Source of the DNA: Bacteroidota bacterium
Lineage (GTDB): Bacteria > Bacteroidota > Bacteroidia > Chitinophagales > JADJOU01
Reading direction: 5' to 3'
Assembly (NCBI GenBank): GCA_016713645.1
Contig: JADJOU010000015.1
Span: forward strand, 10,427 to 74,426
DNA: 64,000 bases
A program made the translations under genes and the position numbers. Shown here piece by piece: positions 34,901-44,029 of the stretch. How positions within the stretch are numbered: position 1 is the stretch's first letter; each line of letters begins with the position of its first letter. The notes below the pieces were generated by a model that had not been told where the DNA came from, did no database searches, and was given only the letters and a program-made list of their open reading frames with translations.

Positions 34901-35800
34901 GAGTAATGGTGAAACTAAATCGACGAATTCAAACTTGATTCAAGGCGATTACAGTATTACGGTCACAGATGCCAATGGCTGTTTAAAGGATACGTTGATA
35001 AAATTGCCTGTCGGTGATCTTCTAAGAATTAGCGAGTGGAATGCAAAAGATGTTTCTTGTTATGAAGGAAAGGATGGAATCATTGACGTAAGAGCTAGCG
35101 GTGGAAGCATCAACAAGATCAATCAGTATTTGTATTCATTTGATAAAGTGCAATGGCAGTCCAGCGGGACCTTTACAAACCTTAAAAATTCTATGGTAGA
35201 TTGTTTATCAAAGACACCTCAGGATGTACGATTGATAGTATGATTGAAATAAAAGAGCCTGAGCAATTAGAATTGCGTGTGCATCCAAATGATACAATTA
35301 TTACAGCGGGTAGTGAGGTTAGATTAAAAGTGTCAACTTCTCCATTAGATATAGATACAATACAAACTTTTACATGGACACCTTCTGAGGGATTGAGCTG
35401 CGCTGATTGTAAAGATCCTATCGCCACAAATTACAGTTCAAAAATTTATTATTTGGAAGTGAAGTATCGCGATAAATGTATAGAGAAGAAAAAAGTTGTC
35501 ATCAATGTTAAAATTAATGACTTCCAACTCTTTGTTCCTAATGCATTTTCTCCAAATGGAAAAGATGATCCTGAGAATGAATTTTTCAAAATATACGGAC
35601 CAGGTATTGTGAATACTACGATGAGTGTTTATAATCGATGGGGAGAGCGAGTATACTTCGGGGAAGGTCATATCAATGGATGGGATGGCACTTATCAAGG
35701 GGAGGTTGCAGCTCAAGCAAATTATGCCTATGATATTGAAGTACTCTTGTTGAACGGAGAAACGACTCGATATAAAGGCAATGTTACGCTGATCAAATAA
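19961..35800 (+). CDS. Giant SprB-repeat surface adhesin with gliding-motility/T9SS type B C-terminal domain (several frameshifts)
   Basis: Signal peptide MRRFLLYLTFFVLCMTKAYS, then a domain of about 380 residues (THLMGGEITYQCVG...RLSLYRDCNG...DPDGDSLVF) found at the N-terminus of large Bacteroidota surface proteins. About 60 SprB-like domains of 74-85 residues follow, each with C-x-G, a GG-x-x-x-Y-x-Y-x-W core and a VTDxxGC ending: six divergent ones, 44 in the tandem array, eleven divergent ones. The end (FVPNAFSPNGKDD...YNRWGERVYFG...WDGTY) is the gliding-motility-associated C-terminal (CHU_C) T9SS type B domain. Full length would be about 5,280 residues. SprB of Flavobacterium is a mobile adhesin moved by the gliding motor; a similar adhesive role is inferred. 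Frame changes lie near 21845, 23375, 23640-23860, 24515-24560, 25045, 25150, 32135 and 35200, most in homopolymers or repeats. Confidence 0.88.
22495..32579 (+). repeat. Tandem array of eleven 918-bp units (four SprB-like domains each)
   Basis: The marker GATTCAGTAAAATG (or GATTCCGTGAAATG) recurs at 22513, 23430, 24346, 25259, 26177, 27095, 28013, 28931, 29849, 30767 and 31685. The last seven intervals are exactly 918 bp (306 codons); the first three are 917, 916 and 913 bp and coincide with frame breaks. Each unit encodes domains A (SVKCFGG...SGGTPSYTYLWS), B (CNGQINGQS...YTYLWNNG), C (AKCYGLSNGEAIVG...NYNWSP) and D (ALCKSTATGKSKV...YLWTNG). Copies 4-11 are nearly identical in DNA. Copy 2 (23430-24346) has a damaged B domain. 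Copy 11 has one extra G near 32134. Minus-strand reading frames here are by-products of the repeat. Confidence 0.95.
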
Positions 35801-35823
35801 ACAATTTAAAGACTAGTTGATTT

Positions 35824-35853
35824 AAAGGCTTCACTTTGAGTGAAGCCTTTTTT
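35824..35853 (+). terminator. Intrinsic terminator of the adhesin gene
   Basis: A 12-bp perfect stem AAAGGCTTCACT / AGTGAAGCCTTT with a three-base loop, followed by T residues, 24 bp after the adhesin stop codon. The following 35854-36033 shows no gene. Confidence 0.85.
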
Positions 35854-36033
35854 ATTGATTGTAAGCTTTGAGAAATCTTGGATAATGCGAATATTTCCCT
35901 AATGATAAAAAGGGATTAATTCAATACGCTGATAAATAATGAATGAACCTTTAATCAAATTCTTATTGATGAATTTGGGGTTTAAAGATGTGTGGCAAAT
36001 AATTATCGAAAACTTCTTTTGAATTCTATTATT

Positions 36034-36439
36034 CTATCTCAATCTATCAGAATCCTTTACCAAACGCTCGTCTTGGTATATTTTCCATTGTGATAAGATT
36101 AGGAGGATAAATTGAAGTATAGGTACAATGAATATGTATCTAAAAAAACCAGTCTTATAATTTTGAGCTATCAAGTAATTATTGAACAACATATAGCCTT
36201 CTAAAAAGCATAATGCCAAGCATCGCCCATATCAACTTAATTTGGATGGTTCTTTTGAAGAATAAAAATATGGTCAATATTGAACAGCCGCCAATTAGGA
36301 TAGAAAAAATGCTGATCAATGGGAAATCTATGAGTGATTGAACTTGGCCATCTCTATTGACTTGAAATGGCATCCATAAAACTGCAAAGCTGAAAATTCC
36401 CAATAAGAAGAGGTATATTGTTTGTATGCGCTGTATCAT
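36034..36439 (-). CDS. DUF4293-type four-helix membrane protein (one frameshift)
   Basis: Two overlapping frames give one protein of about 135 residues. It starts MIQRIQTIYLFLLGIFSFA, the typical opening of DUF4293 proteins of Bacteroidota, and has further hydrophobic segments (FPLISIFSILIGGCSILTIFLFF, LIWAMLGIMLFLEGYMLF after joining, and YIFIVPILQFILLILSQW), so about four membrane helices. It ends with a charged tail (WKIYQDERLVKDSDRLR). The frame changes near 36180-36210. Function is unknown. In Bacteroidota I know, DUF4293 genes are often found near housekeeping genes. Confidence 0.6.
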
Positions 36440-36507
36440 TATAGAACTTTTAACAAAAGTACAAAATAATTAGTGGGATATGACACAATCTTGGAAGTCT
36501 TAAAAAC

Positions 36508-36539
36508 AAAAAAGGGTTCAATAAAATTGAACCCTTTTT
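36508..36539 (-). terminator. Intrinsic terminator after the ArsR-type pair
   Basis: A 14-bp stem AAAAAGGGTTCAAT / ATTGAACCCTTTTT with a three-base loop, immediately downstream of the stop codon at 36542 on the minus strand. Symmetry allows it to work in both directions. Confidence 0.85.
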
Positions 36540-36541
36540 GT

Positions 36542-36868
36542 TTATGCTTTTAAGGCGAATTGAATCTGCGCTAACTTTTCATGATTAATTGAATATTGAA
36601 TAAACTTTCCATTTCTATTGGACAAAACTAATGCTTCATCTTTTAGAATTTTCAGCATTTGAGAAGTCTTGGATTGCTCTTGTCTTATTTCAATCATAAT
36701 CTCATTTACAGAAGCCAATTTTCTTGAATTCAGAAACTCGAGTATGCTTAATCTCATGGGATGGTCTAGCGCTCTCAGTATCCCAATGGCAATGTTCAAC
36801 TGCTCTGAACTAAAACTTAAATTTAGCTTTTTTGCCTTTGAACTAGACTTGGTGGCTGATTTCGCCAT
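36542..36868 (-). CDS. ArsR-type winged-helix transcriptional regulator (second of a pair)
   Basis: 108 residues: a lysine/serine-rich start, then a winged helix-turn-helix of the ArsR/SmtB fold (ALDHPMRLSILEFLNSRK, recognition helix around QEQSKTSQMLKILKDEALV, wing SNRNGKFIQYSIN). There is no CxC metal-binding motif, so it is unlikely to be a classical metal sensor. It starts six bases after the stop of a paralogous regulator, and the two probably share a transcript that ends in the terminator at 36508-36539. Target genes are unknown. Confidence 0.8.
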   Translation of the reverse strand: MAKSATKSSSKAKKLNLSFSSEQLNIAIGILRALDHPMRLSILEFLNSRKLASVNEIMIEIRQEQSKTSQMLKILKDEALVLSNRNGKFIQYSINHEKLAQIQFALKA

Positions 36869-36874
36869 GCACGA

Positions 36875-37222
36875 TTAATTTGAATGCTTAGCTAATTCTA
36901 CTACAAGGTTTGAAATTTCTTCCAATCTCTCTTTATTTACTGTATAGAATATAAACTTGCCATCTCTTGTTGTCGATAAAACGCCTGCTTTTCTCAAAAT
37001 AGCCAAATGTTGAGATGCAACAGATTGCTCTAATTTTAAACCGACATACAATTCGGTTACAGTCATTTTTTGTTTCTCCTCTACTTTCTGAATCATTTCC
37101 TTTCTCAGAGGATGGTTGATAGCTCTTAGGGTTAATACTGATTTTCTAAGTGTGTTGTAGTCAATTTTAATCGTTTCTTTTGCGTTTTTTTTGACAACGA
37201 TGTCCTGAATTTTTGATTTCAT
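36875..37222 (-). CDS. ArsR-type winged-helix transcriptional regulator (first of a pair)
   Basis: 115 residues with the ArsR/SmtB fold: AINHPLRKEMIQKVEEKQ, recognition helix LEQSVASQHLAILRKAGVL, wing TTRDGKFIFYTVN. No cysteines suited to metal binding are present. It is clearly paralogous to the gene behind it; residues around the wing (DGKF/NGKF-I-x-Y) are shared. Upstream, about 12 bp from the start codon, lie 2.7 copies of a 12-bp direct repeat that could be an operator for autoregulation (inference). Confidence 0.82.
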   Translation of the reverse strand: MKSKIQDIVVKKNAKETIKIDYNTLRKSVLTLRAINHPLRKEMIQKVEEKQKMTVTELYVGLKLEQSVASQHLAILRKAGVLSTTRDGKFIFYTVNKERLEEISNLVVELAKHSN

Positions 37223-37233
37223 AATGCGTTAAA

Positions 37234-37265
37234 TTTGGTTTAGTGTTTGGTTTAGTGTTTGGTTT
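37234..37265. repeat. 12-bp direct repeats in front of the ArsR-type pair
   Basis: TTTGGTTTAGTG occurs twice in tandem and is followed by a partial third copy TTTGGTTT, starting 12 bp upstream of the first regulator's start codon. It could be an operator or a slippage-prone promoter element. Confidence 0.5.
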
Positions 37266-37303
37266 AAATGTATTGTTTATTAGTGTTTTTGTAAAAGGTA
37301 GAA

Positions 37304-37984
37304 TTAGGTTTTTTTAATATAACTATTTTTCATATAATTAGGTTCAAAATAGGCTAAATTATTTTCAAAATTTTGTGTAGCCATTTTGTATGAATATTTA
37401 TTCAAATATCTTGCCGAGAATTGAAAATGCCTGTCAATTCTTATATTATTAACATTCATTAACCTTACTAGCTTGTCTGGGCAGTTACTCAACACATCTA
37501 ATTGCTGAAAATGAGCAATTTTGGCGAGAAATGATTGATCGATGATAATTGGCTGTGTTTCTAAAAAAAGCGATTTGTCTCGATGGATAATAGCACCGTA
37601 GACCTCATCTCTTCGAGCATCAATGGCGACCATTACTGCATCACAATTTGATGTGCTTTGCGCTAAATAAGCCTGTCCATAACCAACTAGGCCATCAATC
37701 CCAATCAGCGGGATATCATAGGCGTAGCAAATCCCCTTTGCAACAGAGACTCCAATTCTTAGCCCTGTGTATGATCCCGGACCCTGATGCACACAGATGG
37801 CTTGTAAATCTCGATAATCTACTGTCGCATCTGTCATGCACTTCTCAATCAATATTGTCAATGAAGTGGCATGTGAATTCGGCGTTTGATTTTCCTCACT
37901 ATGAATCAAAACATCACCTCTGCTTATAGAGACAGAGCAAATTTCAGCTGCAGTATCAATAATTAAAAAATGTGTTTTGCTCAT
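37304..37984 (-). CDS. tsaB: tRNA threonylcarbamoyladenosine biosynthesis protein TsaB
   Basis: About 226 residues. The start at 37984 gives MSKTHFLIIDTAAEICSVSIS, the expected beginning; the track of the frame allows four more residues upstream but these are not conserved. TsaB is the non-catalytic partner of TsaD in forming t6A37 on ANN-reading tRNAs. The signature HQGPGSYTGLRIGVSVAKGICYA and IGIDGL are clear. The C-terminal lobe is variable as in other TsaB proteins. It follows the MacB-like permease gene by 32 bp on the same strand. Confidence 0.9.
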   Translation of the reverse strand: MSKTHFLIIDTAAEICSVSISRGDVLIHSEENQTPNSHATSLTILIEKCMTDATVDYRDLQAICVHQGPGSYTGLRIGVSVAKGICYAYDIPLIGIDGLVGYGQAYLAQSTSNCDAVMVAIDARRDEVYGAIIHRDKSLFLETQPIIIDQSFLAKIAHFQQLDVLSNCPDKLVRLMNVNNIRIDRHFQFSARYLNKYSYKMATQNFENNLAYFEPNYMKNSYIKKT

Positions 37985-38016
37985 AAGGGTCGGCAAAACT
38001 AATCAAATTTTATTTA

Positions 38017-39253
38017 TCACTCATGTCTAAGTGCTTCAACGGGATTTAAATTGCCTGCTTTAAAAGCTGGATACACCCCAGCACTCAATCCTATTACAAA
38101 ACAAAATAGAAATCCACAAATCATCCACAACCATGGAATGATAAAAGATGTGCCAAATATGAGGGCAACAACATTGCCCAATAGGATTCCTACTATGATA
38201 CCCGTAATTCCGCCAATTTGGCATATCATGATGGATTCCACCAAGTATTGCTTGATAATCGATTTTCTTGTTGCACCCAATGCCTTACTGACGCCAATTT
38301 CTCTCGTTCGCTCATTGATGGAGACTAGAAGTATATTCATTAACCCAATTCCAGCGCTGATAAGTGTCAATAAGCCAATGACCAAGGTGGCATATCTAAT
38401 GGAATCTAAAGACTGAAATAATTCTGACGCCAAGCGATCACTTTTTGAAATTCTAAAATTGTCTTCTTCGTTATTTCGCTGTCTGCGAATCATCCTAAAG
38501 ATGGCTGTTGCCTCATCCGTTGCTTCTATAAGCTCTTTTGAATTTGGAATCTCAACCATGATGCTATAATTCACTTGGTTGCTGTAAAAATTATTCAGCG
38601 CATTTTTGATGCTAATCATGACTACATTGTCATTCGTCATAGAGCTGCTGCCGCGCGAAGCGAGCACCCCGATGATAAAGTATTTTTTTATTGTCTAGTA
38701 AAACTTCTTTGCCAATGGGCTTTGCGTTCTTAGCCGGAAATAATTTTTTGAATACATTATAACCTATGATTATTGAGTTTGATCCGCTTTCGATTTCATT
38801 CTGTGAAAAATTTCTTCCTTTATCTATTGTGAAACCTGGAATATTGAGGAAATCTTTATCTATGGCTTTGACACTGATATTTGGATCCGTCTTTGCATTC
38901 GCTGTCTTCATCGTAGATGCAAAGGCAGGGTTGAAAAAAATAGATATTTTGCGCTCATTCCATTGATACTTTTGTTTGAAACTCTCAGCTTGCTCTAGCG
39001 TAATGACGGGATTTTCCTTTTGATTATTATCATCCCTATTCTTAAATGAATAAACCAAATTTTGAATGGTAAACGTATTGGAACCGAGCTTCGAAAAATT
39101 GGATGTCAATCCACCTCGTATGGCCTCAATCGCTGTAAGAATGCATATCATGGCGGTCAACCCCAGCGCAATAATCCCCAAAGTGAGGAAGGAGCGCATC
39201 TTGTTAGATTTCAAAGAGCGCCATGCGAGTTGTATGTATTCTATCGTACCCAA
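38017..39253 (-). CDS. MacB/FtsX-type ABC transporter permease (one frameshift)
   Basis: N-terminal part (39253-38630): a cytoplasmic start, first membrane helix (FLTLGIIALGLTAMICILTAI) and the large periplasmic MacB-PCD domain. After a frame change near 38650 it continues with the end of that domain and three helices of the FtsX fold (IRYATLVIGLLTLISAGIGLMNI, LVESIMICQIGGITGIIVGILLG, WLWMICGFLFCFVIGLSAG). It contains the conserved NERTREIGVSKALGAT and ends AGNLNPVEALRHE, as this family does. It would work with a MacB-type ATPase, which is not in the window. The first codon used here is TTG; no better ATG is visible. The break sits in a run of T/A near 38670-38685. Confidence 0.82.
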
Positions 39254-39305
39254 AAATCAAAATTTGAATAAATATAGAATGATTATGTTTGTTTAAAAAA
39301 ATATT

Positions 39306-39731
39306 ATGAAAACTTTGTGGATTTCTACTGCTTTCCTTTTCTTCGGAAGCCTCACTGCTCAGACTTCTAAGGCGAAATCAAGTATAAATAGATATCAAAC
39401 ATTGCCTCAAAATTATTTTGAGCAGTTGAAGAAGTGTAATGGCGTTGACTTAGTCATTTTTGCAACGGGAAAGAGCATGGAGTTCTCCGAAAAAAACGCC
39501 CAATTGCCTGTCACATTTATTGCAAAGTCTAGCGTTAAGTCAATAGATGGACTTCGATTACTGGGCCTAATCATGTATAAAATTGATCAAAAATCATTCA
39601 TCGATTGCGATATCCTCGCAAATAAAGACAATACGATCGTCGTTCTCAAGTTGAAAACACTCGATAAAAAGGTCTATTATAATCAGATTAGTCCTATGGG
39701 ACTCGAGACGCTCAAGTCTTGGCTTAAATAA
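39306..39731 (+). CDS. Small exported protein of unknown function
   Basis: 141 residues with a signal peptide (MKTLWISTAFLFFGSLTAQ). The mature part is basic and mixed alpha/beta (LVIFATGKSMEFSEKN, FIDCDILANKDNTIVVLKLKT). I do not recognise a domain. It is divergent from the MacB-like gene (53 bp between starts) and ends at a shared terminator facing the next gene. Confidence 0.6.
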   Translation: MKTLWISTAFLFFGSLTAQTSKAKSSINRYQTLPQNYFEQLKKCNGVDLVIFATGKSMEFSEKNAQLPVTFIAKSSVKSIDGLRLLGLIMYKIDQKSFIDCDILANKDNTIVVLKLKTLDKKVYYNQISPMGLETLKSWLK

Positions 39732-39753
39732 ATTACAAAGATCATTAAATAAA

Positions 39754-39781
39754 AAAAGCCACTTCATCGAAGTGGCTTTTT
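39754..39781. terminator. Bidirectional terminator between convergent small genes
   Basis: Stem AAAAGCCACTTC / GAAGTGGCTTTT with a three-base loop, flanked by A and T runs. It lies between a plus-strand gene ending at 39731 and a minus-strand gene ending at 39804, so it can serve both. Confidence 0.85.
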
Positions 39782-39803
39782 AAATATGTCTTATTGATTG
39801 TGC

Positions 39804-40130
39804 TTATCTCAAAATGTATATTTTCTTTGTGATTGATTTGGTCTGCGCTTTGTTTTCAACTTGAATGATATACATGCCCTCCTCAAAACTAGTAGCATCA
39901 ATGCTTATTTTCTTCTCGCCTTCATTAGACTGCGGACGAACAACCTGCTTCTGTCCTTGAGCATTGTAAACGATTATCGAACCCACATCATCATCAGCAT
40001 CATCATCGCCTACAATGAGAATTTCCCCTGTTTCAGTATTATACCATATCTTTAATACAGCATCATATACCCAACCCGCAGAGAGTTGAAGACTGACAAA
40101 GAGAAACAATATGGCGATTAACTTTTTCAT
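39804..40130 (-). CDS. Very small exported protein, mostly a sorting-domain-like C-terminus
   Basis: 108 residues: signal peptide MKKLIAILFLFVSLQLSAG, about 20 residues around WYNTETGEILIVG, an Asp-rich linker (DDDADDDVG), then a segment resembling a type A T9SS sorting domain (SIIVYNAQGQK, FEEGMYIIQVENKAQTKSITKKIYIL). Apart from the tail almost no cargo is present. It could be a small surface peptide or a remnant of a larger protein. The 200 bp upstream (40131-40329) show no gene. Confidence 0.6.
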   Translation of the reverse strand: MKKLIAILFLFVSLQLSAGWVYDAVLKIWYNTETGEILIVGDDDADDDVGSIIVYNAQGQKQVVRPQSNEGEKKISIDATSFEEGMYIIQVENKAQTKSITKKIYILR

Positions 40131-40329
40131 TTGATAATGCGAATATAAATCACTATTTTGATATTAACAAATTTATTTTAGTATTCGATGACACAAAATA
40201 ATGTATCTTGTTAGCAGAATTGTTAAAATAAAGCAATTGAAACAATTTTAGGGTTTTTTGCTACAAACTTTAATAAATCCTGAGCCGACTTGTCTTTACC
40301 TTTGAATAACCAACTAATTCACTGGATCT

Positions 40330-43037
40330 ATGTTGTCAAAAAAGTCAATTATCACCACTACACCTGAATCTTTGGGAATTGTTCTCGAAGAAGTGAAAGA
40401 TATATATAATGTTAAGTCTGCAGAGCGCATCTTTGCAAAAGCATTGAAATTGGCAGATAGCGAAAACCTCAAGAAATTGGTTCTGGAAAGTCAGGTCAAT
40501 TTTTTCAGCAAGGTACGCGAATTTAAGAAATTGGAGTTCTTCTGCACCCAACTAATCGAAATCTATACGGCGCAAAAGGATATTTCAAATTTGGCAAAAT
40601 GTTACCTAAAATTGGGGATTGCATACCGATCCTACGGGGATTACGAACAATCTATTGATTTCTATAGAAAGGCTTTGAATAGCTATCGAAAGATCAATGA
40701 TAATCGCGGGGTAGCAAAAATGTTCATTAATTATGGCAATCTCTATAAAGATAAAGGTGAATTCAATCATGCCTTGGAAAATTACCTCAAGGCAAAAGAG
40801 ATTATTGAGAAATTAGAAAATGATGATTTAAAGTTTTTAGTCAACCAAAATCTCGCTCAAATCTACTTTTTGCTGAATTATGATAAAAAAGCCCATGACT
40901 TGTTTCAAAAGGACTTGGATTATTTTATCAAAGAAAAAATGTTTGCACGCGCAGCGACCTCGCTTAGCGGTATTGCAGAGATACAGTTGAAAAACGAAAA
41001 GCCTTTTCGAGCAAAGAAGACCATAAAAAATGCCATTCATTATTGGATGAAAATGGAAGATAAGAAAGGGCTCGGTGAAGCATACGCCATTTTGGGGAAG
41101 GCCGAAAACATGCTTCAGAACCCAGAAGAGGCGATTTTTTATTTTCTGAAATCGAATGAAAATTATGAAGCGGTCTACCAAAATCATGGCTCTATAACCG
41201 CGCTCTCACTCCTAGGTAAAACGTATTTGTCGCTAAACGATACAGAGACTGCCGTAAAATACTTGCGATTGGCACAGTCAAAAGCAGAGACCATCAAGGC
41301 TTCTTATGAAATGTTGGATGTGTATGATTTATTGCATCAAATTTATTTCAAGCAAAACCTTATGCGGAAGCATATCAAGCATTGACAAGTTATAATAGCA
41401 TCCGCGAGAAAGTCTTCAATATCTCCTCTCAAGTTAAAATCAATGAGATCCAGACGAAGTACGAATTGGATAAGTTAGAAATGAAGCACCTTCAAGATAG
41501 AGAATTGAATGATTATAAATTTAATCTCTTTTCTAATCTGACCCATGAATTTAGAACGCCACTCACGTTGATAAAAGCGCCACTAGAATTGATCAAAGAA
41601 GAAAACAACCTCACCGTTGTCAAAGAGAAAGTGGAGTATATAGAGCGCAATACGGAACACCTCCTTAAATTGGTCAATCAATTATTAGATATCAATAAAA
41701 TTGAATCGGGAAAAATGCCCGTATCTTATAAAGTGGGAAGCATCGCTCCGATTATCGGTCATGTGGTGCATCTATTTCAAGAAGATGCAGAGCAGAAGGA
41801 GATTAATTTCACCTATACCCTTCCCAATAGCGATGTTCAGGGCTTATTTGACGAGGATAAATTGGAGAAAATATTATTCAATTTGCTTTCCAATGCACTC
41901 AAATTTACACCTTCAAATGGCCGAATTCACCTTCATGTCACGGCTTTTAACGAACAAATCGTCATAAAAGTATTGGATAATGGACCAGGAATCTCTGCAG
42001 AAAACAAAAATTTAGTCTTTGAAAAGTATTATCGCGTAAATCAGACAGGAAAAATAGTAGGCTCAGGCATAGGACTTTCTTTTGTTAAAGAATTGGTTGA
42101 ACTTCTCGGAGGTACCATCGATATTAATAGCAAAGAACAAGTGGGAACTACTTTTACTGTGCGCATTCCTTTTACAAACGCCAAGAATGCCGATGTGTCT
42201 TCAAACGAAATATTCGATTTGCAGGAGACAAAAGTAATTCCGATTTCCAACGAGTTCATTGAGAAGAGTCAAAGTAAGAAACCAGTTCTTCTTGTCGTAG
42301 AGGACAATTCAGATATTCAAAAATTGATTGCAGAAATTTTCCATCACGATTATAAAGTGGTGCGAGCAGAAAATGGCAGTGAGGGTTTGAAATTGGTTCG
42401 ATCTATTGTTCCAGATATGGTTATCACAGACGTCATGATGCCAATTATGGATGGATTTGAAATGTGCGATCAAATTAAAGCTGACAATACAATCAACCAT
42501 ATACCGATCGTGATGCTGACGGCAAAAGTGGGCATTCAGAACCGCGTAAAAGGGATGAATATGGGAGCAGACGCCTATCTCGCCAAACCTTTTAGCGTAG
42601 CGGAACTAAAATCTATGGTTGAAAATATTCAAACACAGCGCGCGAAATTGCGCAATCATTACGCACAGAATCCACTGTTCACAGGAAGTGAAGAGATGGT
42701 CTCTGCGGATGTGGTATTCGTTAAGTCAGCGACGAATGAAGTGATGAAGAATATAGAGAATGAAAAATATGGTGTTGAGGATTTAGCAAGCTCGTTTAAT
42801 ATGAGCAGGTATACTTTAATTAGAAAGTTTAAATCTGTACTCAATAATACGCCTAATGATTTTATTCAAAAAATACGATTGGAAATGGCCAAGACCATGT
42901 TAGAGAAAAAAGTGGCCTCAATCTCTGAAATAGCTTATAAAGTTGGTTTTGCAAGTGTGACCTACTTCTCGAGCAGTTTCAAAAAGGAATTTGGCATGAG
43001 TCCTAGAGATTTTATGCAGGATAAAAATGGACATTGA
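40330..43037 (+). CDS. Hybrid two-component regulator: TPR, histidine kinase, receiver and AraC-type DNA-binding domains (one frameshift)
   Basis: The first frame (40330-41385) is TPR repeats (LGIAYRSYGDYEQSIDFYRKAL, YGNLYKDKGEFNHALENYLKA). A one-base change near 41360-41380 joins it to the second frame (YAEAYQALTSYN). That frame has a short coiled coil, HisKA with H-box LTHEFRTPLT (His near 41545), ATP-binding N, G1 and G2 boxes (NALKFTP, DNGPGIS, GSGIGLSFVKEL), a receiver with acidic pair VVEDN and acceptor Asp in VITDVMMP, and a C-terminal AraC helix-turn-helix (ISEIAYKVGFASVTYFSSSFKKEFG). No signal peptide or membrane helix is seen, so it appears cytoplasmic, with TPRs as input. Target and stimulus are unknown. 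Confidence 0.88.
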
Positions 43038-43139
43038 ATTCGTTGAAATACCCAGTCTTGCATAGAATTTTGAACATAATGTACAACCCATAAACTTATA
43101 AGAAGTAGCCGACCCTTGGACAGGGAAAAAAATATATAA

Positions 43140-43167
43140 AAAAGGCTTCCAATTTGGAAGCCTTTTA
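43140..43167. terminator. Bidirectional terminator
   Basis: Stem AAAAGGCTTCCA / TGGAAGCCTTTT with a three-base loop, between the converging regulator gene (ends 43037) and the barrel gene (ends 43190). Confidence 0.85.
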
Positions 43168-43189
43168 TTCTTTATCTTATAATTTAATC

Positions 43190-43940
43190 CTACAATCCGT
43201 TGATTGAAAGACCAATGGAAAATTGATGAAATTCTGATTTGTCTAAGTCTGTGTCCGTCTTGAATAATTTATTTGTACTGTAGAAACCATAGAGGTTGAA
43301 GGCACCATAACCTACCCTAAATGTAGGTCCATATCGGAATGTGCTCACCTGTGTGAATGGACTTATTTTGTAATTTCTATCATCGTTGAGAGAAGCATCA
43401 AATGCATCCCAATCATATGAAGAAGTCAACTTTAACCCCACTTTGAATCCAACGGCGATTTTTAAGAAATTGCCCTCTCTAATGGCTTTGCGATACCTCA
43501 ATTCGAATGGAACCTTAATATAAGAAACATAAAATGTACCACCCTTGAAGATATTTGCTGGTGCATAGGAAGGATCAAATTGTGCTGGACGAACAAATGC
43601 AATTCCTGATGTATCAGACTTCAACATGAAATTGGTGTTGTAAGAGATGAAATTAAAACCAATGCCCGGTGCAATACTAAATGCTGAATTCTTAATCGTG
43701 TCATCATACATGAAATACATCCCAAAACTAGGACTAAACCCTTTGATGCTGAATGAATCATTTCTCTTATAAGTCAAATTGTCCATCCCGAATTGGAGAC
43801 CAAGTGATCATTCTTTGGGCTTTTTACCTTTGCTCTAGAAAAAGAAGCCTAAAATCTCTCAACCTCAATGAATCGATATTGCCAGCATAAGAGGTAATAA
43901 TATAAAGGAATAAAAAGCTAAAGATGGTCGCTTTGCGCAT
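43190..43940 (-). CDS. Outer-membrane beta-barrel protein, PorT-like (frame break near N-terminus)
   Basis: The open frame 43786-43190 encodes about 198 residues of an eight-strand-type barrel (FGMYFMYDDT, FKVGLKLTSSYDWDA, FNLYGFYSTNKLF, ending FSIGLSINGL). Upstream, in another frame, ATG at 43940 starts a good signal peptide (MRKATIFSFLFLYIITSYAG) that runs to a stop near 43826. One or two indels between 43785 and 43830 are needed to join them. Small barrels of this kind are common in Bacteroidota. The precise function is unknown; a PorT/outer_membrane_beta-barrel assignment is by sequence style only. Confidence 0.6.
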
Positions 43941-44029
43941 AAATGATTGTTTAATGGACAAAAATAGAAGAATTATTTGCCTATTGAAGAAAAACAAATA
44001 TTTTTAACGTATTTTAAAAACCCACCATC

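Noticed and set aside
32133..35243. The adhesin C-terminal part as a separate gene
   Set aside because: It begins inside a repeat unit after a one-base insertion and has no signal peptide; it is the continuation of the same gene.
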